In this document: piece after piece, positions 1-8,943 of the stretch | How the letters are laid out: each line of letters starts with the position of its first letter | Position numbering within the stretch: position 1 is the stretch's first letter | Origin: Chthonomonadales bacterium | Lineage (GTDB): Bacteria > Armatimonadota > Chthonomonadetes > Chthonomonadales > CAJBBX01 | Reading direction: 5' to 3' | Assembly: GCA_027459625.1 (NCBI GenBank) | Contig: DAIDHP010000012.1 | Coordinates: 24,068-88,067, forward strand | Length of the DNA stretch: 64,000 nucleotides | Translations under genes and position numbers: made by a program | The notes under the pieces: generated by a model | The model's database searches: none | What the model saw: only the letters and a program-made list of their open reading frames with translations | What the model was told of the DNA's origin: nothing

Positions 1-34
1 GTAAACCAAACTTTGGCATACATCCGATCCGACC

Positions 35-820
35 TTGTGCCGTGATATTAAGCCAATAGCCGAATGGAGAATAAGCTTGCTGGAACGACTGGTGGATATC
101 ACCGATAACGCTCTTGCTCCTGATAATCTCTATGAAGACCTTTCATTTCCGGATGCCGGTGGGGATATTCCGTATATCTACGCGAACATGGTGTGCACTA
201 TTGACGGGAAAACCCTGCTGGGGCCTCGAGGCTCCTCCGCCAAAGGGCTGGGCAGCAACGTCGATCAACTATTGATGCGCCGAATACAGAACTGCAGCGA
301 GGCGGCGATCGTGGGTGCATCCACTCTCCGCGCCGGTCACGTGATCTACCCCCCGCATTTGATCAGAGCCGTGGTGACGCGGAGCGGGGAAATTCCGTGG
401 AACAATCGGTTCTTCACCGATCGCCCTGAAAAGGCGATAGTTTTCGCTCCCATGTCGGCGATGGAGGAAATATTCCCATTCTTGCCGAAAGGGGTTCGCA
501 TGAGCCAGGTTGGCGAAGAGGATATGGATGTGGATGTGGAAATGATTGCGAGAATTCTTCGTGCTCAATTCAACATCCGCAGGTTGCTTTTGGAGGGCGG
601 AGCCATCCTTAACGGGCATTTTTTCCGAGCGGGTTTGGTTCGTGAATTTTTCCTTACGCTCGCCCCAAAGTTGAAAGGCGGCGGCGAATCGCCCGGATTG
701 ATGGATGGAAAGGGATTTGAGAGGAATGGTTTCATGGAATTAACGCTTTTGTCCCTCTATAGGGCGGGGAGCGAATTGTACGCGCGTTACAGCGTAGGTT
801 CGGTTAAAAATGATGATTAA
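35..820 (+). CDS. RibD C-terminal domain (DHFR-fold) pteridine/flavin reductase family protein
   Basis: A 261-residue single-domain protein of the RibD_C/dihydrofolate-reductase superfamily. Seen: the N-terminal strand with [10 protein letters not shown] (about residues 51-60), the Gly/Ser-rich segment after it, and the late [14 protein letters not shown] motif typical of RibD_C NADPH-binding reductases. There is no RibD deaminase domain. The frame opens just after a stop at position 2, and the first start is TTG at 35 (another TTG at 77). The next in-frame ATG, at 188, would cut into the first strand, so a TTG start is likely. Its end overlaps folE by 11 nt, so the two are translationally coupled. 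Role inferred: NADPH-dependent reduction of a pteridine, dihydrofolate or riboflavin intermediate; the folE overlap favours a pterin or folate substrate. Confidence 0.8.
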   Translation: MCRDIKPIAEWRISLLERLVDITDNALAPDNLYEDLSFPDAGGDIPYIYANMVCTIDGKTLLGPRGSSAKGLGSNVDQLLMRRIQNCSEAAIVGASTLRAGHVIYPPHLIRAVVTRSGEIPWNNRFFTDRPEKAIVFAPMSAMEEIFPFLPKGVRMSQVGEEDMDVDVEMIARILRAQFNIRRLLLEGGAILNGHFFRAGLVREFFLTLAPKLKGGGESPGLMDGKGFERNGFMELTLLSLYRAGSELYARYSVGSVKNDD

Positions 821-1400
821 CACAATTGATACGAATCGAAAGGATGACACAGAGATGCTTGAGGATCTCTATAGGGAAGTGTTGAAGCAGATCGGGGAGG
901 ATCCTGAACGAGAGGGGCTGCTGAAAACTCCGACCCGCGCCGCGGATGCTCTGCGTTTTTTGACACTCGGCTATTCGCAGGATATCGAGGAAACCCTCAA
1001 CGGCGCCATATTCGAGGAGCCGTATGAGGATATGGTGATAGTGAAGGACATTGAGTTTTACAGCCTATGCGAGCATCACATTCTCCCTTTTTTCGGCAAG
1101 GTGCACGTGGCGTATATTCCAAAAGGGAAAATAGTGGGGATTAGCAAGCTGGCGCGGCTCGTTGATGTATTCGCAAGGCGCTTGCAGGTTCAGGAAAGGA
1201 TGACGGTGCAGATCGCGTCCGCGCTTGAGAACGCCTTGCATCCTCTGGGAGTTGGAGTGGTTGTGGAGGGACGGCACATGTGCATGATGGCGAGAGGGGT
1301 CGAAAAACAAAACAGCCAGGTTATCACCAGCGAAATGAGGGGCGCATTCAGGAAGGATCGACGCACGCGCGAGGAGTTTCTGAACCTCATCAACCGATAG
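810..1400 (+). CDS. folE: GTP cyclohydrolase I
   Basis: Cytosolic homodecamer that converts GTP to 7,8-dihydroneopterin triphosphate and formate, the first step of folate (and tetrahydropterin) synthesis. At 196 residues it has normal family length. Zinc ligands are visible: Cys87 and His90 in CEHH and Cys158 in RHMCMMARG. The [13 protein letters not shown] start ([14 protein letters not shown]) and QVQERMT helix are also present. The annotated ATG at 810 lies inside the upstream reductase gene. An ATG at 855, preceded by AAAGGA, is an alternative start that would remove 15 poorly conserved residues. It lies in a pterin/one-carbon cluster with the RibD_C-like gene and purU. Confidence 0.96.
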   Translation: MMINTIDTNRKDDTEMLEDLYREVLKQIGEDPEREGLLKTPTRAADALRFLTLGYSQDIEETLNGAIFEEPYEDMVIVKDIEFYSLCEHHILPFFGKVHVAYIPKGKIVGISKLARLVDVFARRLQVQERMTVQIASALENALHPLGVGVVVEGRHMCMMARGVEKQNSQVITSEMRGAFRKDRRTREEFLNLINR

Positions 1401-1544
1401 GCATCACGTCAGGAAAGGATGATTGCAGGTCAAATCCCTCCATAGGCGCCATTTTGATATTGACAACTGACGGATTTCATGCAATCCTGCATCGGAATAT
1501 CCGGATGGGAATGAGCCATCCACTGGGAGCGAGGTTGCTTTGAA

Positions 1545-2399
1545 ATGACGAATACCGGGCGTTTGTTGATATCGTGTCCAGACAGACCGGGAATTGTTGC
1601 GTCCCTGGCGCAATTTTTATATGAGAGGAACGCCAATATCACCCATTCCGATCAGCATAGTTCGGATCCTTCGGGCGGCGTTTTCTTTATGAGAATCCAA
1701 TTCGAAATGGAGGGGCTGACGGAACGTTTCGATGCATTGCAGCGGGAGTTTGCGAATGTTGCAAAGCGTTTTGAGATGAAGTGGCGCATGGAAAGGGCTG
1801 CGAAGCTCAAGAGGCTAGCCGTATTGGTGTCTCGCGAAGAGCACTGCCTCTTGGAACTCATATGGCAGCAACGGTCCGGGGACTTGAAGGCGGAAATCGC
1901 CATGGTGATCGGCAATCACAAGTCTCTCGGGCAGGTGGCGCAACAGTACAGCCTCCCTTTTTATCACGTGGATGTGAAAGCCAATAACAAGTCCGAGGCG
2001 GAAAAGAGAATTCAGGAACTGATATCAGGAAAGGTGGACGCCATTATCCTTGCAAGATACATGCAGATACTCTCCACCGATTTCATCAAGCCGTGGGAGT
2101 ACCGCGTCATCAACATTCATCACAGTTTCCTTCCTGCGTTTGTGGGCGCGAAACCCTATCAGCAGGCTTACGATCGGGGAGTGAAGCTTATAGGGGCGAC
2201 TGCGCATTACGTTACAGCCGACCTGGATGCGGGGCCCATTATCGAGCAGGATGTGCATCGGGTGGATCATCGACACGATCCGGAGGATTTACGACGCATC
2301 GGAAGGCAGATCGAGAGGGTGGTGCTAGCGCGCGCCGTATCCTGGCATGTGGAGGATAAAATATTGGTGCTTGGTAACAAAACCGTCGTCTTTGCGTGA
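1545..2399 (+). CDS. purU: Formyltetrahydrofolate deformylase
   Basis: Hydrolyses 10-formyl-tetrahydrofolate to tetrahydrofolate plus formate, balancing the one-carbon pool. The 284 residues match the family. An N-terminal ACT domain (LLISCPDRPGIVASLAQF, about residues 6-23) binds the effector, methionine or glycine in studied enzymes. The C-terminal formyltransferase fold carries INIHHSFLPAFVGAKPY and a late HRHDPEDL segment, and ends with the usual GNKTVVF. It starts 144 nt after folE. Together with fmt and def elsewhere in the window, it shows a complete formyl-folate economy. Confidence 0.95.
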   Translation: MTNTGRLLISCPDRPGIVASLAQFLYERNANITHSDQHSSDPSGGVFFMRIQFEMEGLTERFDALQREFANVAKRFEMKWRMERAAKLKRLAVLVSREEHCLLELIWQQRSGDLKAEIAMVIGNHKSLGQVAQQYSLPFYHVDVKANNKSEAEKRIQELISGKVDAIILARYMQILSTDFIKPWEYRVINIHHSFLPAFVGAKPYQQAYDRGVKLIGATAHYVTADLDAGPIIEQDVHRVDHRHDPEDLRRIGRQIERVVLARAVSWHVEDKILVLGNKTVVFA

Positions 2400-2407
2400 T
2401 AATAATA

Positions 2408-2486
2408 CAGGTGAGCGCAAAATTCGGGTTTAAGGGTTTTCACGGAGCGTTCAAACTCCATCGCCGTTTCACCTGTTGAATTTTGC
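2408..2486 (+). repeat. Interleaved inverted repeats (pseudoknot-like) after purU
   Basis: Two complementary pairs interleave in the purU 3' region: CAGGTGA (2408-2414) with TCACCTG (2469-2475), and GCAAAATTC (2417-2425) with GAATTTTGC (2478-2486). Both pairs have a 2-nt gap between the neighbouring arms. A small GGAG/CTCC hairpin (2444-2447/2456-2459) sits between them. The order arm1-arm2-arm1'-arm2' is that of an H-type pseudoknot or of two mutually exclusive helices. The element lies between purU and the DUF2231-cytochrome gene. Function unknown; a terminator or leader RNA is possible. Confidence 0.5.
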
Positions 2487-2560
2487 AAGCGCATTGACAC
2501 ATATCTCAAGCAAGTTGCTTTCGTTGAAATCAAGCTATGTGCGAGGAAAGGGAGACATGA

Positions 2561-3298
2561 ATGCCGTTATCGTGGCTTGAATTACATGGGGCAATGACTC
2601 ATTTTCCTATCGCTCTGTTTTTAGTCTCCGCTTTTTTTGAAGTCGCCGCGTTTATTACCAAGCATGAAGACTGGCGCAAAACCAGTTATCTGCTTCTGTT
2701 AATCGGCGTGGTGATGTCGATTCCAACTCTTTATTCCGGATGGATGAGCGTTGAGACTGTTTTCGTGGGAGCGATAGCCCTGCCCCAGATTCTTTTAGTC
2801 CATAGAACCTTGGCTTTCGCGACGGTCATTCTGGCGTTGATACTACTGATAGTGCGATGGACCACGCACGATAAGCCCTCCATTACGGCATTTTCCATTC
2901 TATGCTCCATTGTCATTGCCGTCATGATCGGAACCGTTGGGTATTTAGGCGGGAAGATGGTGTTTGGCGGGGTTACGGTTGACATTATATCCACGCATCA
3001 AACGGCGTCCACCCCGCATAACGGAACAACCGCCTCCAATACTCACGGGAGCCAAGCTCAAGTGCTGGCAATCATGAAAAGCAATGGGTGTTTGTCTTGC
3101 CATAGCATGGATGGCGTCGGAGGCATTTCCGCTCCTGATCTCACCCATGAGGGGACGCGACACCCGGATGTATCCTGGCAAATCAAACATTTGAAGAATC
3201 CCACATCGGTGTCGCCTGGTTCCTCCATGCCCTCCTTCGCCGCTATGCCTCCAAGCCAATTGAAGTTATTGGCAGCATTCCTTGCCGATAAAAAATAA
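2561..3298 (+). CDS. DUF2231 membrane domain fused to cytochrome c
   Basis: A 245-residue membrane-anchored c-type cytochrome. Residues about 1-140 form the four-helix DUF2231 domain, beginning with ELHGAMTHFPIALF, which contains the conserved H-x-x-x-T-H-F-P-I pattern. A linker rich in Thr, Ser and His follows, then a short class I cytochrome c domain. That domain has one heme site, CLSCH, and a distal methionine in GSSMPSF. The RBS AAAGGGAG lies 7 nt before the ATG. Likely an electron carrier facing the periplasm or cell exterior; the redox partner cannot be told from the neighbours. The gene ends in a strong hairpin. Confidence 0.85.
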   Translation: MPLSWLELHGAMTHFPIALFLVSAFFEVAAFITKHEDWRKTSYLLLLIGVVMSIPTLYSGWMSVETVFVGAIALPQILLVHRTLAFATVILALILLIVRWTTHDKPSITAFSILCSIVIAVMIGTVGYLGGKMVFGGVTVDIISTHQTASTPHNGTTASNTHGSQAQVLAIMKSNGCLSCHSMDGVGGISAPDLTHEGTRHPDVSWQIKHLKNPTSVSPGSSMPSFAAMPPSQLKLLAAFLADKK

Positions 3299-3331
3299 CG
3301 ATACGGCGGGATCATCCGCCGTATCGTTATT
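3294..3331. terminator. Bidirectional terminator hairpin
   Basis: A perfect 16-bp stem (3294-3309 with 3316-3331) closes a 6-nt loop and overlaps the stop codon of the cytochrome gene. It separates that gene from the convergent GH127 gene ending at 3355. A-rich and T-rich flanks suit termination in both directions. Confidence 0.85.
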
Positions 3332-3354
3332 CGTATGGCTATTCCTTTGTGAAT

Positions 3355-5682
3355 CTATTTGATTTCAGCGGGTTTCAAAGTGGCGCATCCAAACACGCCT
3401 CCCGCGATGCTTCCGGGATGAGGAGTGAAGCGGACGGTGATCAGAGTTTTGCCCTGCGTGAGGGATTGCGGAATGGGGTAGGTCACATCGAACACTCCCT
3501 CGGGTTTGCCGCCGTTTAAGCTCTGGGTGGCGATTTTGACGCCATCCACCGTAATGTCGAACACTCTGCCCGAATCCGGCCCCCAATATTGGCAGAGAAG
3601 GGTCATTGGAACATCCGGCAAAACTTTCAAATCCCATTGGAAATATCCTCTGCCGTCCCTCCAGGGATATCCCGATATCACCCCCGCGCCGCTCTCCTCG
3701 CTTTGCAGGTTATGGGCTTTCTCCGATTCCGGATTGTTCGGCAAGACCTTGTCCACAATTCGTTTTTCCATCTCCGCTTTCAGCTTCGCCTCTTCGGCGG
3801 CTCTTTGGAACAGAGGGCTGTTGGGTTTTGCAAATGACCAGTAGACGGCGTAATGCTGGTTCACGATCTTATATAACGGCAGAAATGTGATCTGTTCGGG
3901 TTGCCCCACGGATGTGAACGTCAAGGGGGACCCCTTCACGGGCTTTAACCATGAGTTGGGGTTGTCGGATGTTATTCGGTATACGAAGGTCGCCCCGTCG
4001 CCGTGTATGAACCGCAGCCTGTCGGTTACTCCCGCAAGAACCAACGGTCCGTACATCATCGCCTTCATGTCGGGATTATCCGGCATCGTGGAGGCGTGCA
4101 ATGTCATGGGGAGGACGATCCTCACTTGGTCTCCGTTTCGCCAAGTGCGATTGATGGATGCGTATGATGTGGGCTTCGCGGGAATGTGCAATCTTTTACC
4201 ATCGAGGAATATTTGACATCGATTTCCCACCCAGTACGGCACGTGCAGCCGCAAGTCAAAAGAAGCGGGTCTCCTCACGCGAATCGTGAACTTGGATCCT
4301 TGCTCCACAGGGAAGACGGTGTCTTGAATGAGTTTGATTCCTTTGGCTTTCCAGTTGACGGTGGATGTCACATAAAGATTGACATACAGGCTATTGGAGT
4401 TGTGGAAGTAGATGCTGTCGTTCAGTTTGGCGAAGGATTCCACCCCCGTTCCGTAGCAGCACCAGAAGGAATCATATGGCGTTCCCCACGCCTTCGTAAA
4501 TCCTGACGCCAACGGAAGGTAGTAGATCATCATGCCATCGTTTGGATTTTGCGCGGGCAGTATTCCGTTCCAATACGCCCTCTCATAGAAATCCGCATAC
4601 TTTGGATTGGCGGTCCAACGGATCAGATCGCGGGTCACCTTCAGAATATTGTAAGTGGTGCAGGTCTCCTCGTTGTTGGAGACTAACGTGTTTGCGAGTT
4701 TATCCGGCGTTCCCCAGAATTCGCCTTCGTTGCTTCCGCCCGTGGCGTAGGAACGATGGTTGGCGATTCGCTCCCAGAAATACTCGGTTAACCGTCGGTA
4801 AGGCGTGTCATCGAACAGTTCGTATCGGCGAGCCGCTCCGAGGATTTTCGGGATATGAGTGTTGGCGTGTATCCCTGTCAGGTCGTCTTGATGGTTCATT
4901 AAGGGATCAAGGAACGATTTTTGATCGAAGCGGTGCGCAAGGGTGAGGTCGGCGGGGCGATGGGTGATTGAATAGAGCAAATAGAGCGTGTCCGGCATCC
5001 CGCCAAACTCCACGGTTAAAACCTTGTTCACCCATATGGATTGGCTTATCTTCGCGTCGCGTTTTTCGAAATAGTCCGCCATTCGTTCCGCCATGCGCAA
5101 AGCCCGTTTGTTTCCGCAATATCTGTACATATCCAACAACCCTTGCATGATTTTGTGGATGGTGTAATAGGGCGCCCATACCGGTTTTCCCGCCTCCAGT
5201 CGATCGAAGAAGGAGGTTGGGAATGCCGAGAGATACTCCCCTCCTAACGCCTTTTGACACTTATCCAACTCATTGACCAGGTAATCCGCGCGTTTTTTGA
5301 TTGCGGGGTTTTTCGTGGATGCGAAGAGGTGAGCGCACGCGGAGAGATAGTGTCCTTCGAAATGCCCCCTCAGCTCGCAATTGGGCGCCTCCCAGCCTCC
5401 GAGCGGTTTCCCCGGAGCGGGCAACCCTGCGTTCACTCGGAAATTGTACAGGAGTCGGTTCGGATCCAGGCTCACAAGGTATTTTTGATCCATCTCCCGC
5501 GCATGCAGGCAAGGTCCCGGCAGAAGTTGGACATCCCCTAACGGGAAAGGTTGCAAAGCCATGGGGGCGGATTTGCCTATGTCGCATTTAGACGGGGAGG
5601 TGGTAGGTTTCGCTCCCAGGACGCTCTGACAAAGAATGAAAACCAGACACGTAATAAGCGGACGGACTGCTTTGAATTTCAT
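3355..5682 (-). CDS. Secreted GH127/GH146-type (DUF1680) glycosidase, probable beta-L-arabinofuranosidase
   Basis: A 775-residue exported enzyme with a clear signal peptide (KFKAVRPLITCLVFILCQSVLGA). The (alpha/alpha)6 DUF1680 domain spans about residues 40-560. It includes the DPNRLLYNFRVNAGLP start, GHFEGHYLSA, EETCTTYNILKV and FWCCYGTGVESF. The Glu/Cys and Cys-Cys residues fit the zinc-thiolate catalytic centre known for GH127/GH146. The C-terminal part (about 640-775) is a beta-sandwich ending in GGVFGCATLKP, like DUF6805. The inferred role is removing beta-L-arabinofuranose from plant polymers outside the cytoplasm. It is a single gene convergent with the cytochrome gene, and a second DUF1680 enzyme without a signal peptide occurs at 49.9 kb. 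Confidence 0.88.
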   Translation of the reverse strand: MKFKAVRPLITCLVFILCQSVLGAKPTTSPSKCDIGKSAPMALQPFPLGDVQLLPGPCLHAREMDQKYLVSLDPNRLLYNFRVNAGLPAPGKPLGGWEAPNCELRGHFEGHYLSACAHLFASTKNPAIKKRADYLVNELDKCQKALGGEYLSAFPTSFFDRLEAGKPVWAPYYTIHKIMQGLLDMYRYCGNKRALRMAERMADYFEKRDAKISQSIWVNKVLTVEFGGMPDTLYLLYSITHRPADLTLAHRFDQKSFLDPLMNHQDDLTGIHANTHIPKILGAARRYELFDDTPYRRLTEYFWERIANHRSYATGGSNEGEFWGTPDKLANTLVSNNEETCTTYNILKVTRDLIRWTANPKYADFYERAYWNGILPAQNPNDGMMIYYLPLASGFTKAWGTPYDSFWCCYGTGVESFAKLNDSIYFHNSNSLYVNLYVTSTVNWKAKGIKLIQDTVFPVEQGSKFTIRVRRPASFDLRLHVPYWVGNRCQIFLDGKRLHIPAKPTSYASINRTWRNGDQVRIVLPMTLHASTMPDNPDMKAMMYGPLVLAGVTDRLRFIHGDGATFVYRITSDNPNSWLKPVKGSPLTFTSVGQPEQITFLPLYKIVNQHYAVYWSFAKPNSPLFQRAAEEAKLKAEMEKRIVDKVLPNNPESEKAHNLQSEESGAGVISGYPWRDGRGYFQWDLKVLPDVPMTLLCQYWGPDSGRVFDITVDGVKIATQSLNGGKPEGVFDVTYPIPQSLTQGKTLITVRFTPHPGSIAGGVFGCATLKPAEIK

Positions 5683-5893
5683 GCGATAACTCCGAATGGG
5701 TAATTAAAGGCATTATATCACATCCCCAAGCATGAATGAATTCATAACGCCCGCTGAAGGAATGCGCCGCATAAGAATCCAATGGCAATGGGGATGCACT
5801 CATGTAAAGTTTGGGCGCACGCCATAAATTGACTCTCGATGAATGGATATGCTTGAAAGCATGGGAGTGAAGGGGAAAATGAAAAAAGAGAAA

Positions 5894-5975
5894 TGCCGAG
5901 GACGAGACTTGAACTCGTATGCCTTGCGGCACACGGCCCTCAACCGTGCGCGTCTGCCAATTCCGCCACCTCGGC
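5894..5975 (-). tRNA. tRNA-Leu (anticodon GAG)
   Basis: Read on the reverse strand, the acceptor arms GCCGAGG and CCTCGGC pair perfectly and the discriminator is A. The anticodon stem CACGG/CCGTG holds loop TTGAGGG, giving anticodon GAG. The long variable arm and TTCAAGT in the T loop are typical of class II tRNA-Leu. No CCA is encoded. It lies directly downstream of tRNA-Glu, with a 5-nt spacer. Confidence 0.95.
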
Positions 5976-5980
5976 AAGTG

Positions 5981-6052
5981 TAGCGCCACGGAGAATTGAA
6001 CTCCGGCTTACGGGTTGAAAACCCGTTGTCCTAACCTCTAGACGATGGCGCC
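5981..6052 (-). tRNA. tRNA-Glu (anticodon TTC)
   Basis: Reverse strand. Acceptor GGCGCCA pairs with TGGCGCT (one terminal G-U). The anticodon stem ACGGG/CCCGT holds loop TTTTCAA, giving anticodon TTC. The D-arm sequence TCGTCTAGAGGTTAGGA is typical of bacterial tRNA-Glu. No encoded CCA. Transcribed first of the Glu-Leu pair. Confidence 0.95.
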
Positions 6053-6357
6053 GAAACCGAGGGTTATTATAGCCCGAGGGGCGCGTTGATGTCAATAGGC
6101 AGTTGCGTTCGTCTTAATGATTAAGCTTACCGATGATTGGGACCTTTCTCATCCTGTGTTGCGCATAGCATACGATGAGAGATATCGGCAGCCATTACTG
6201 ATTTTTGCAGTTTTCCCATGGAGGCGTTATCACCGTGAACCAGCCTGCATTCTCTCGTTGCTTATCCATTCCATAAAGCTCAAAAGGGCGTTCATCCCGT
6301 GTGTAACAGATGATATTCACGCCATTCGCAAAATTCCGCAACCTAATACATGTCTGG
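6053..6357. other. Intergenic region between tRNA-Glu and dxr
   Basis: About 300 nt must hold the tRNA promoter (reverse) and dxr promoter (forward). A short open frame (6117-6365, +) has no ribosome site, no family resemblance and runs into the dxr promoter, so I do not call it. No repeats or RNA structure stand out. Confidence 0.5.
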
Positions 6358-6363
6358 TAAAAT
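6358..6363 (+). promoter_or_regulatory. -10 element placing the dxr start at a leaderless position
   Basis: TAAAAT ends 6 nt before the dxr ATG at 6370, and no Shine-Dalgarno sequence precedes that ATG. Transcription would start at or within 1-2 nt of the start codon, giving a leaderless mRNA. No convincing -35 box is visible. Confidence 0.45.
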
Positions 6364-6369
6364 AAACAC

Positions 6370-7512
6370 ATGAAAAATATCGTTATTTTGGGTTCCACAG
6401 GCTCGATTGGGGTTCAAACGCTGGATGTTATTGACAGATTGCCGGGAAGGTTTCGCGTCGTAGGATTGTCGGCGAGGGGAAACACCTCTCTTTTAGCCGA
6501 GCAGTGTCTTAAGTATTCACCTGAGTATGTTTCCGTTGGAACGACTGAAACTCAGGCGGAGTTGCGAGACAAACTCAGGAACTGGGATGGAAGGATACTC
6601 AACGGGCTTGATGGGATGTGTCAACTCGCCTCGCTTCCGGAAGCTGAAACGGTGGTCGTTGCGGTGGCGGGCGCGGTGGGGATACGCCCGACCCACGCCG
6701 CCATAGAAGCAGGCAAGGATGTAGCGCTCGCCACGAAGGAGGCTTTGGTCGCCGCAGGAGAGCATACCATGCGTTTGGCGAGGAAAAGCGGCTCCCGAAT
6801 ACTTCCCATCGACAGCGAGCATTCCGCGATATTTCAATCGTTGCAGGGGGCGCCGCAAGGATCGGTGGAGAGAATTTTCCTAACCGCCTCGGGAGGGCCA
6901 TTCCGGAACACCCCCAAGAAGGAGCTAAACAAGGTCACTCCGGAGCAGGCTCTCAAGCATCCGACTTGGAACATGGGCGGATTGGTCACCATAAACTCGT
7001 CGACCCTTTTCAACAAAGGGCTGGAAATCATAGAGGCGAAATGGTTATTTGACATGCCAACGGGAAATATCGAGGTTGTGGTTCATCCTCAAAGCATCAT
7101 ACACTCCGCAGTGCGATTTCGCGACGGTTCCGTTATCGCCCAACTCGGTATGCCGGACATGCGCTTGCCAATCCAGTACGCGTTGGTGTATCCTGAACGG
7201 CCGAATACGGAGTTACCTCGATTGGATCTCGCCATGGCTGGATCTCTTACATTTGAAACACCGGATGAGGACAAATTCCCCGCTCTGCGGCTTGCACGGC
7301 GAGCTGTCGATGCCTGCGGGACGCTGCCGGCGGTGATGAACGCCGCAAACGAAGTTGCGGTGGCGCGATTTTTGAACCGGGAGATCGCTTACACGGACAT
7401 CATGAAAATAGTTGAAAAGACAATGAACGATCACAAAATCGTCATTTCCACGTATGATAATGTATTGCAGGCGGATGCCTGGGCGCGCGAACATGCGAAT
7501 TCCTCCTCTTAA
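6370..7512 (+). CDS. dxr: 1-deoxy-D-xylulose 5-phosphate reductoisomerase
   Basis: Catalyses the NADPH-dependent conversion of DXP to 2-C-methyl-D-erythritol 4-phosphate, the committed step of the MEP isoprenoid pathway. Seen: N-terminal Rossmann motif ILGSTGSIGVQTLDV, ALATKEALVAAGE, PIDSEHSAIFQ with the metal-binding Asp and Glu residues, LTASGGPFR, and HPTWNMGGLVTINSSTLFNKG. At 380 residues it is full length. The next gene is rseP, 66 nt downstream; dxr-rseP is a common pair in bacteria. There is no ribosome site upstream, and the position of the -10 box suggests a leaderless transcript. Confidence 0.97.
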   Translation: MKNIVILGSTGSIGVQTLDVIDRLPGRFRVVGLSARGNTSLLAEQCLKYSPEYVSVGTTETQAELRDKLRNWDGRILNGLDGMCQLASLPEAETVVVAVAGAVGIRPTHAAIEAGKDVALATKEALVAAGEHTMRLARKSGSRILPIDSEHSAIFQSLQGAPQGSVERIFLTASGGPFRNTPKKELNKVTPEQALKHPTWNMGGLVTINSSTLFNKGLEIIEAKWLFDMPTGNIEVVVHPQSIIHSAVRFRDGSVIAQLGMPDMRLPIQYALVYPERPNTELPRLDLAMAGSLTFETPDEDKFPALRLARRAVDACGTLPAVMNAANEVAVARFLNREIAYTDIMKIVEKTMNDHKIVISTYDNVLQADAWAREHANSSS

Positions 7513-7578
7513 AAAAGAGGTCGCATGCCCATAATAATGAAAATTGGATCTTGGATCCTCAGGGAGTTTGAATAATCA

Positions 7579-8931
7579 ATGGATGTAGTTACCGGAATAG
7601 CCTGGCTTATTTTGATTTTAAGCGTTCTCGTCATTGCGCATGAATGGGGGCATTTCATTGTGGCGAAACTGTTTAAAATGCGTGTTGACGAGTTTTCGCT
7701 TTTTTTCGGCCCTCCTTTGCTGCAACTGGGTAAATGGCACGATACCGAATACAACATTCGCAGCTTTCCCCTGGGCGGCTATGTAAAGATCGCAGGGATG
7801 GAGGCGGATGACATATCCGGTGGCCGACCGATATTGGAGGCGATCCGCTCTCCGCAACAGGAACATCAGAGCATGGACGATATTCTACGCAAGTTGAAAT
7901 CGGACACCATGAACGATGTGAACGTGGAGAATATCGGCGCGGAGCTGCGTGACCGCGTTCGAAATTCCATTGGGGAAGACGGATTATTAACCTCCGAAGC
8001 CCGGAAGGATTTTCAGGCTCTTCGGTTAACCCCGCAGGTCAACGCTGATGAGATGAAGTTTTTGGATATGGCGCTCTCCTCCGACGAACACTTGAGAGAT
8101 AAAGGGTTGTACAGCAACAAACCTTTGTATCAGAGAGCCTTGGTGATCTTCGCCGGGCCCTTCATGAGCTGTTTCTTCGGATACCTTCTGTTCGTGTTTA
8201 TGGGCATGACCCTTGGGATGCCAAGCATGTCTCGCAGCACAAACCAAATCCAAGTCATTCCTAACGGCGCGGCGGAGATGGCGGGTTTGCGTACCGGCGA
8301 TCGGATCATCGCCATAGATGGTAAGCCCACTCCCAACGGAACTGCATTGAAAAACATCATCCATAACGCCCCTAACCATCCGATGCGGTTTCGGATTGAC
8401 AGAGAGGGCCATGTTTTCGATGTGCTTATGAAACCGAAGCCCTTCACATTCACGGATGTTGTGAACGGTGTGAAGGTGAAAAAAACCATTGGCTTGATAG
8501 GGGTTTACCCCAATCCTGTATTCGTGCGAGTGGGGCTCATCGAGTCCATCAGGGGAGGAACGATAGGTACCATCAACACCATTTACGAACTGCTTACCGG
8601 TCTTTTCAGCAAGAACGTGAAGAACAACGTGGGCGGTCCGATCATGATCGGCGAAATGACCATCTCCCTCCAACGGTTGGGTGTCGCGCGGTTGGTGGAG
8701 ATGGGCGGGATGCTCAGCCTCAGCCTTGGGGTGATGAACCTGCTTCCCATCCCAATCCTCGATGGCGGGCATCTACTCCTGTTAGGCATTGAGAAGATAC
8801 GCCGACGAAAGCTCTCCGCAAAAGAGATATATCGCGCCCAGATGGTGGGACTGGGGCTTTTGGGCATCCTCATTTGCATGGTGATGTATAACGATTTGAT
8901 TCGCACAATCTCCGGCAAGGGTTTCCAATAA
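7579..8931 (+). CDS. rseP: Site-2 protease (RseP/YaeL family) with long insertion
   Basis: Intramembrane zinc metalloprotease that trims membrane-anchored anti-sigma factors and signal-peptide remnants. Seen: zinc motif HEWGH (H21, E22, H25) in the first membrane helix, a GGYVKIAGME loop, a PDZ domain around residues 225-310 (GAAEMAGLRTGDRIIAIDG), and NLLPIPILDGGH containing the third ligand (D395). At 450 residues it is longer than many homologues. Residues about 74-180 form a soluble, charged insertion between the GGYVKIAGME loop and the next membrane helix. It may process the membrane anti-sigma factor encoded at 25.2 kb; that is an inference. Confidence 0.94.
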   Translation: MDVVTGIAWLILILSVLVIAHEWGHFIVAKLFKMRVDEFSLFFGPPLLQLGKWHDTEYNIRSFPLGGYVKIAGMEADDISGGRPILEAIRSPQQEHQSMDDILRKLKSDTMNDVNVENIGAELRDRVRNSIGEDGLLTSEARKDFQALRLTPQVNADEMKFLDMALSSDEHLRDKGLYSNKPLYQRALVIFAGPFMSCFFGYLLFVFMGMTLGMPSMSRSTNQIQVIPNGAAEMAGLRTGDRIIAIDGKPTPNGTALKNIIHNAPNHPMRFRIDREGHVFDVLMKPKPFTFTDVVNGVKVKKTIGLIGVYPNPVFVRVGLIESIRGGTIGTINTIYELLTGLFSKNVKNNVGGPIMIGEMTISLQRLGVARLVEMGGMLSLSLGVMNLLPIPILDGGHLLLLGIEKIRRRKLSAKEIYRAQMVGLGLLGILICMVMYNDLIRTISGKGFQ

Positions 8932-8943
8932 TCACTCTTAGGA

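Noticed and set aside
6117..6365. Short gene upstream of dxr
   Set aside because: Runs into the dxr promoter, no ribosome site, no recognisable product.
8026..8772. Long open frame on the reverse strand inside rseP
   Set aside because: Mirror frame of a strongly supported gene; no ribosome site and composition typical of antisense shadow.
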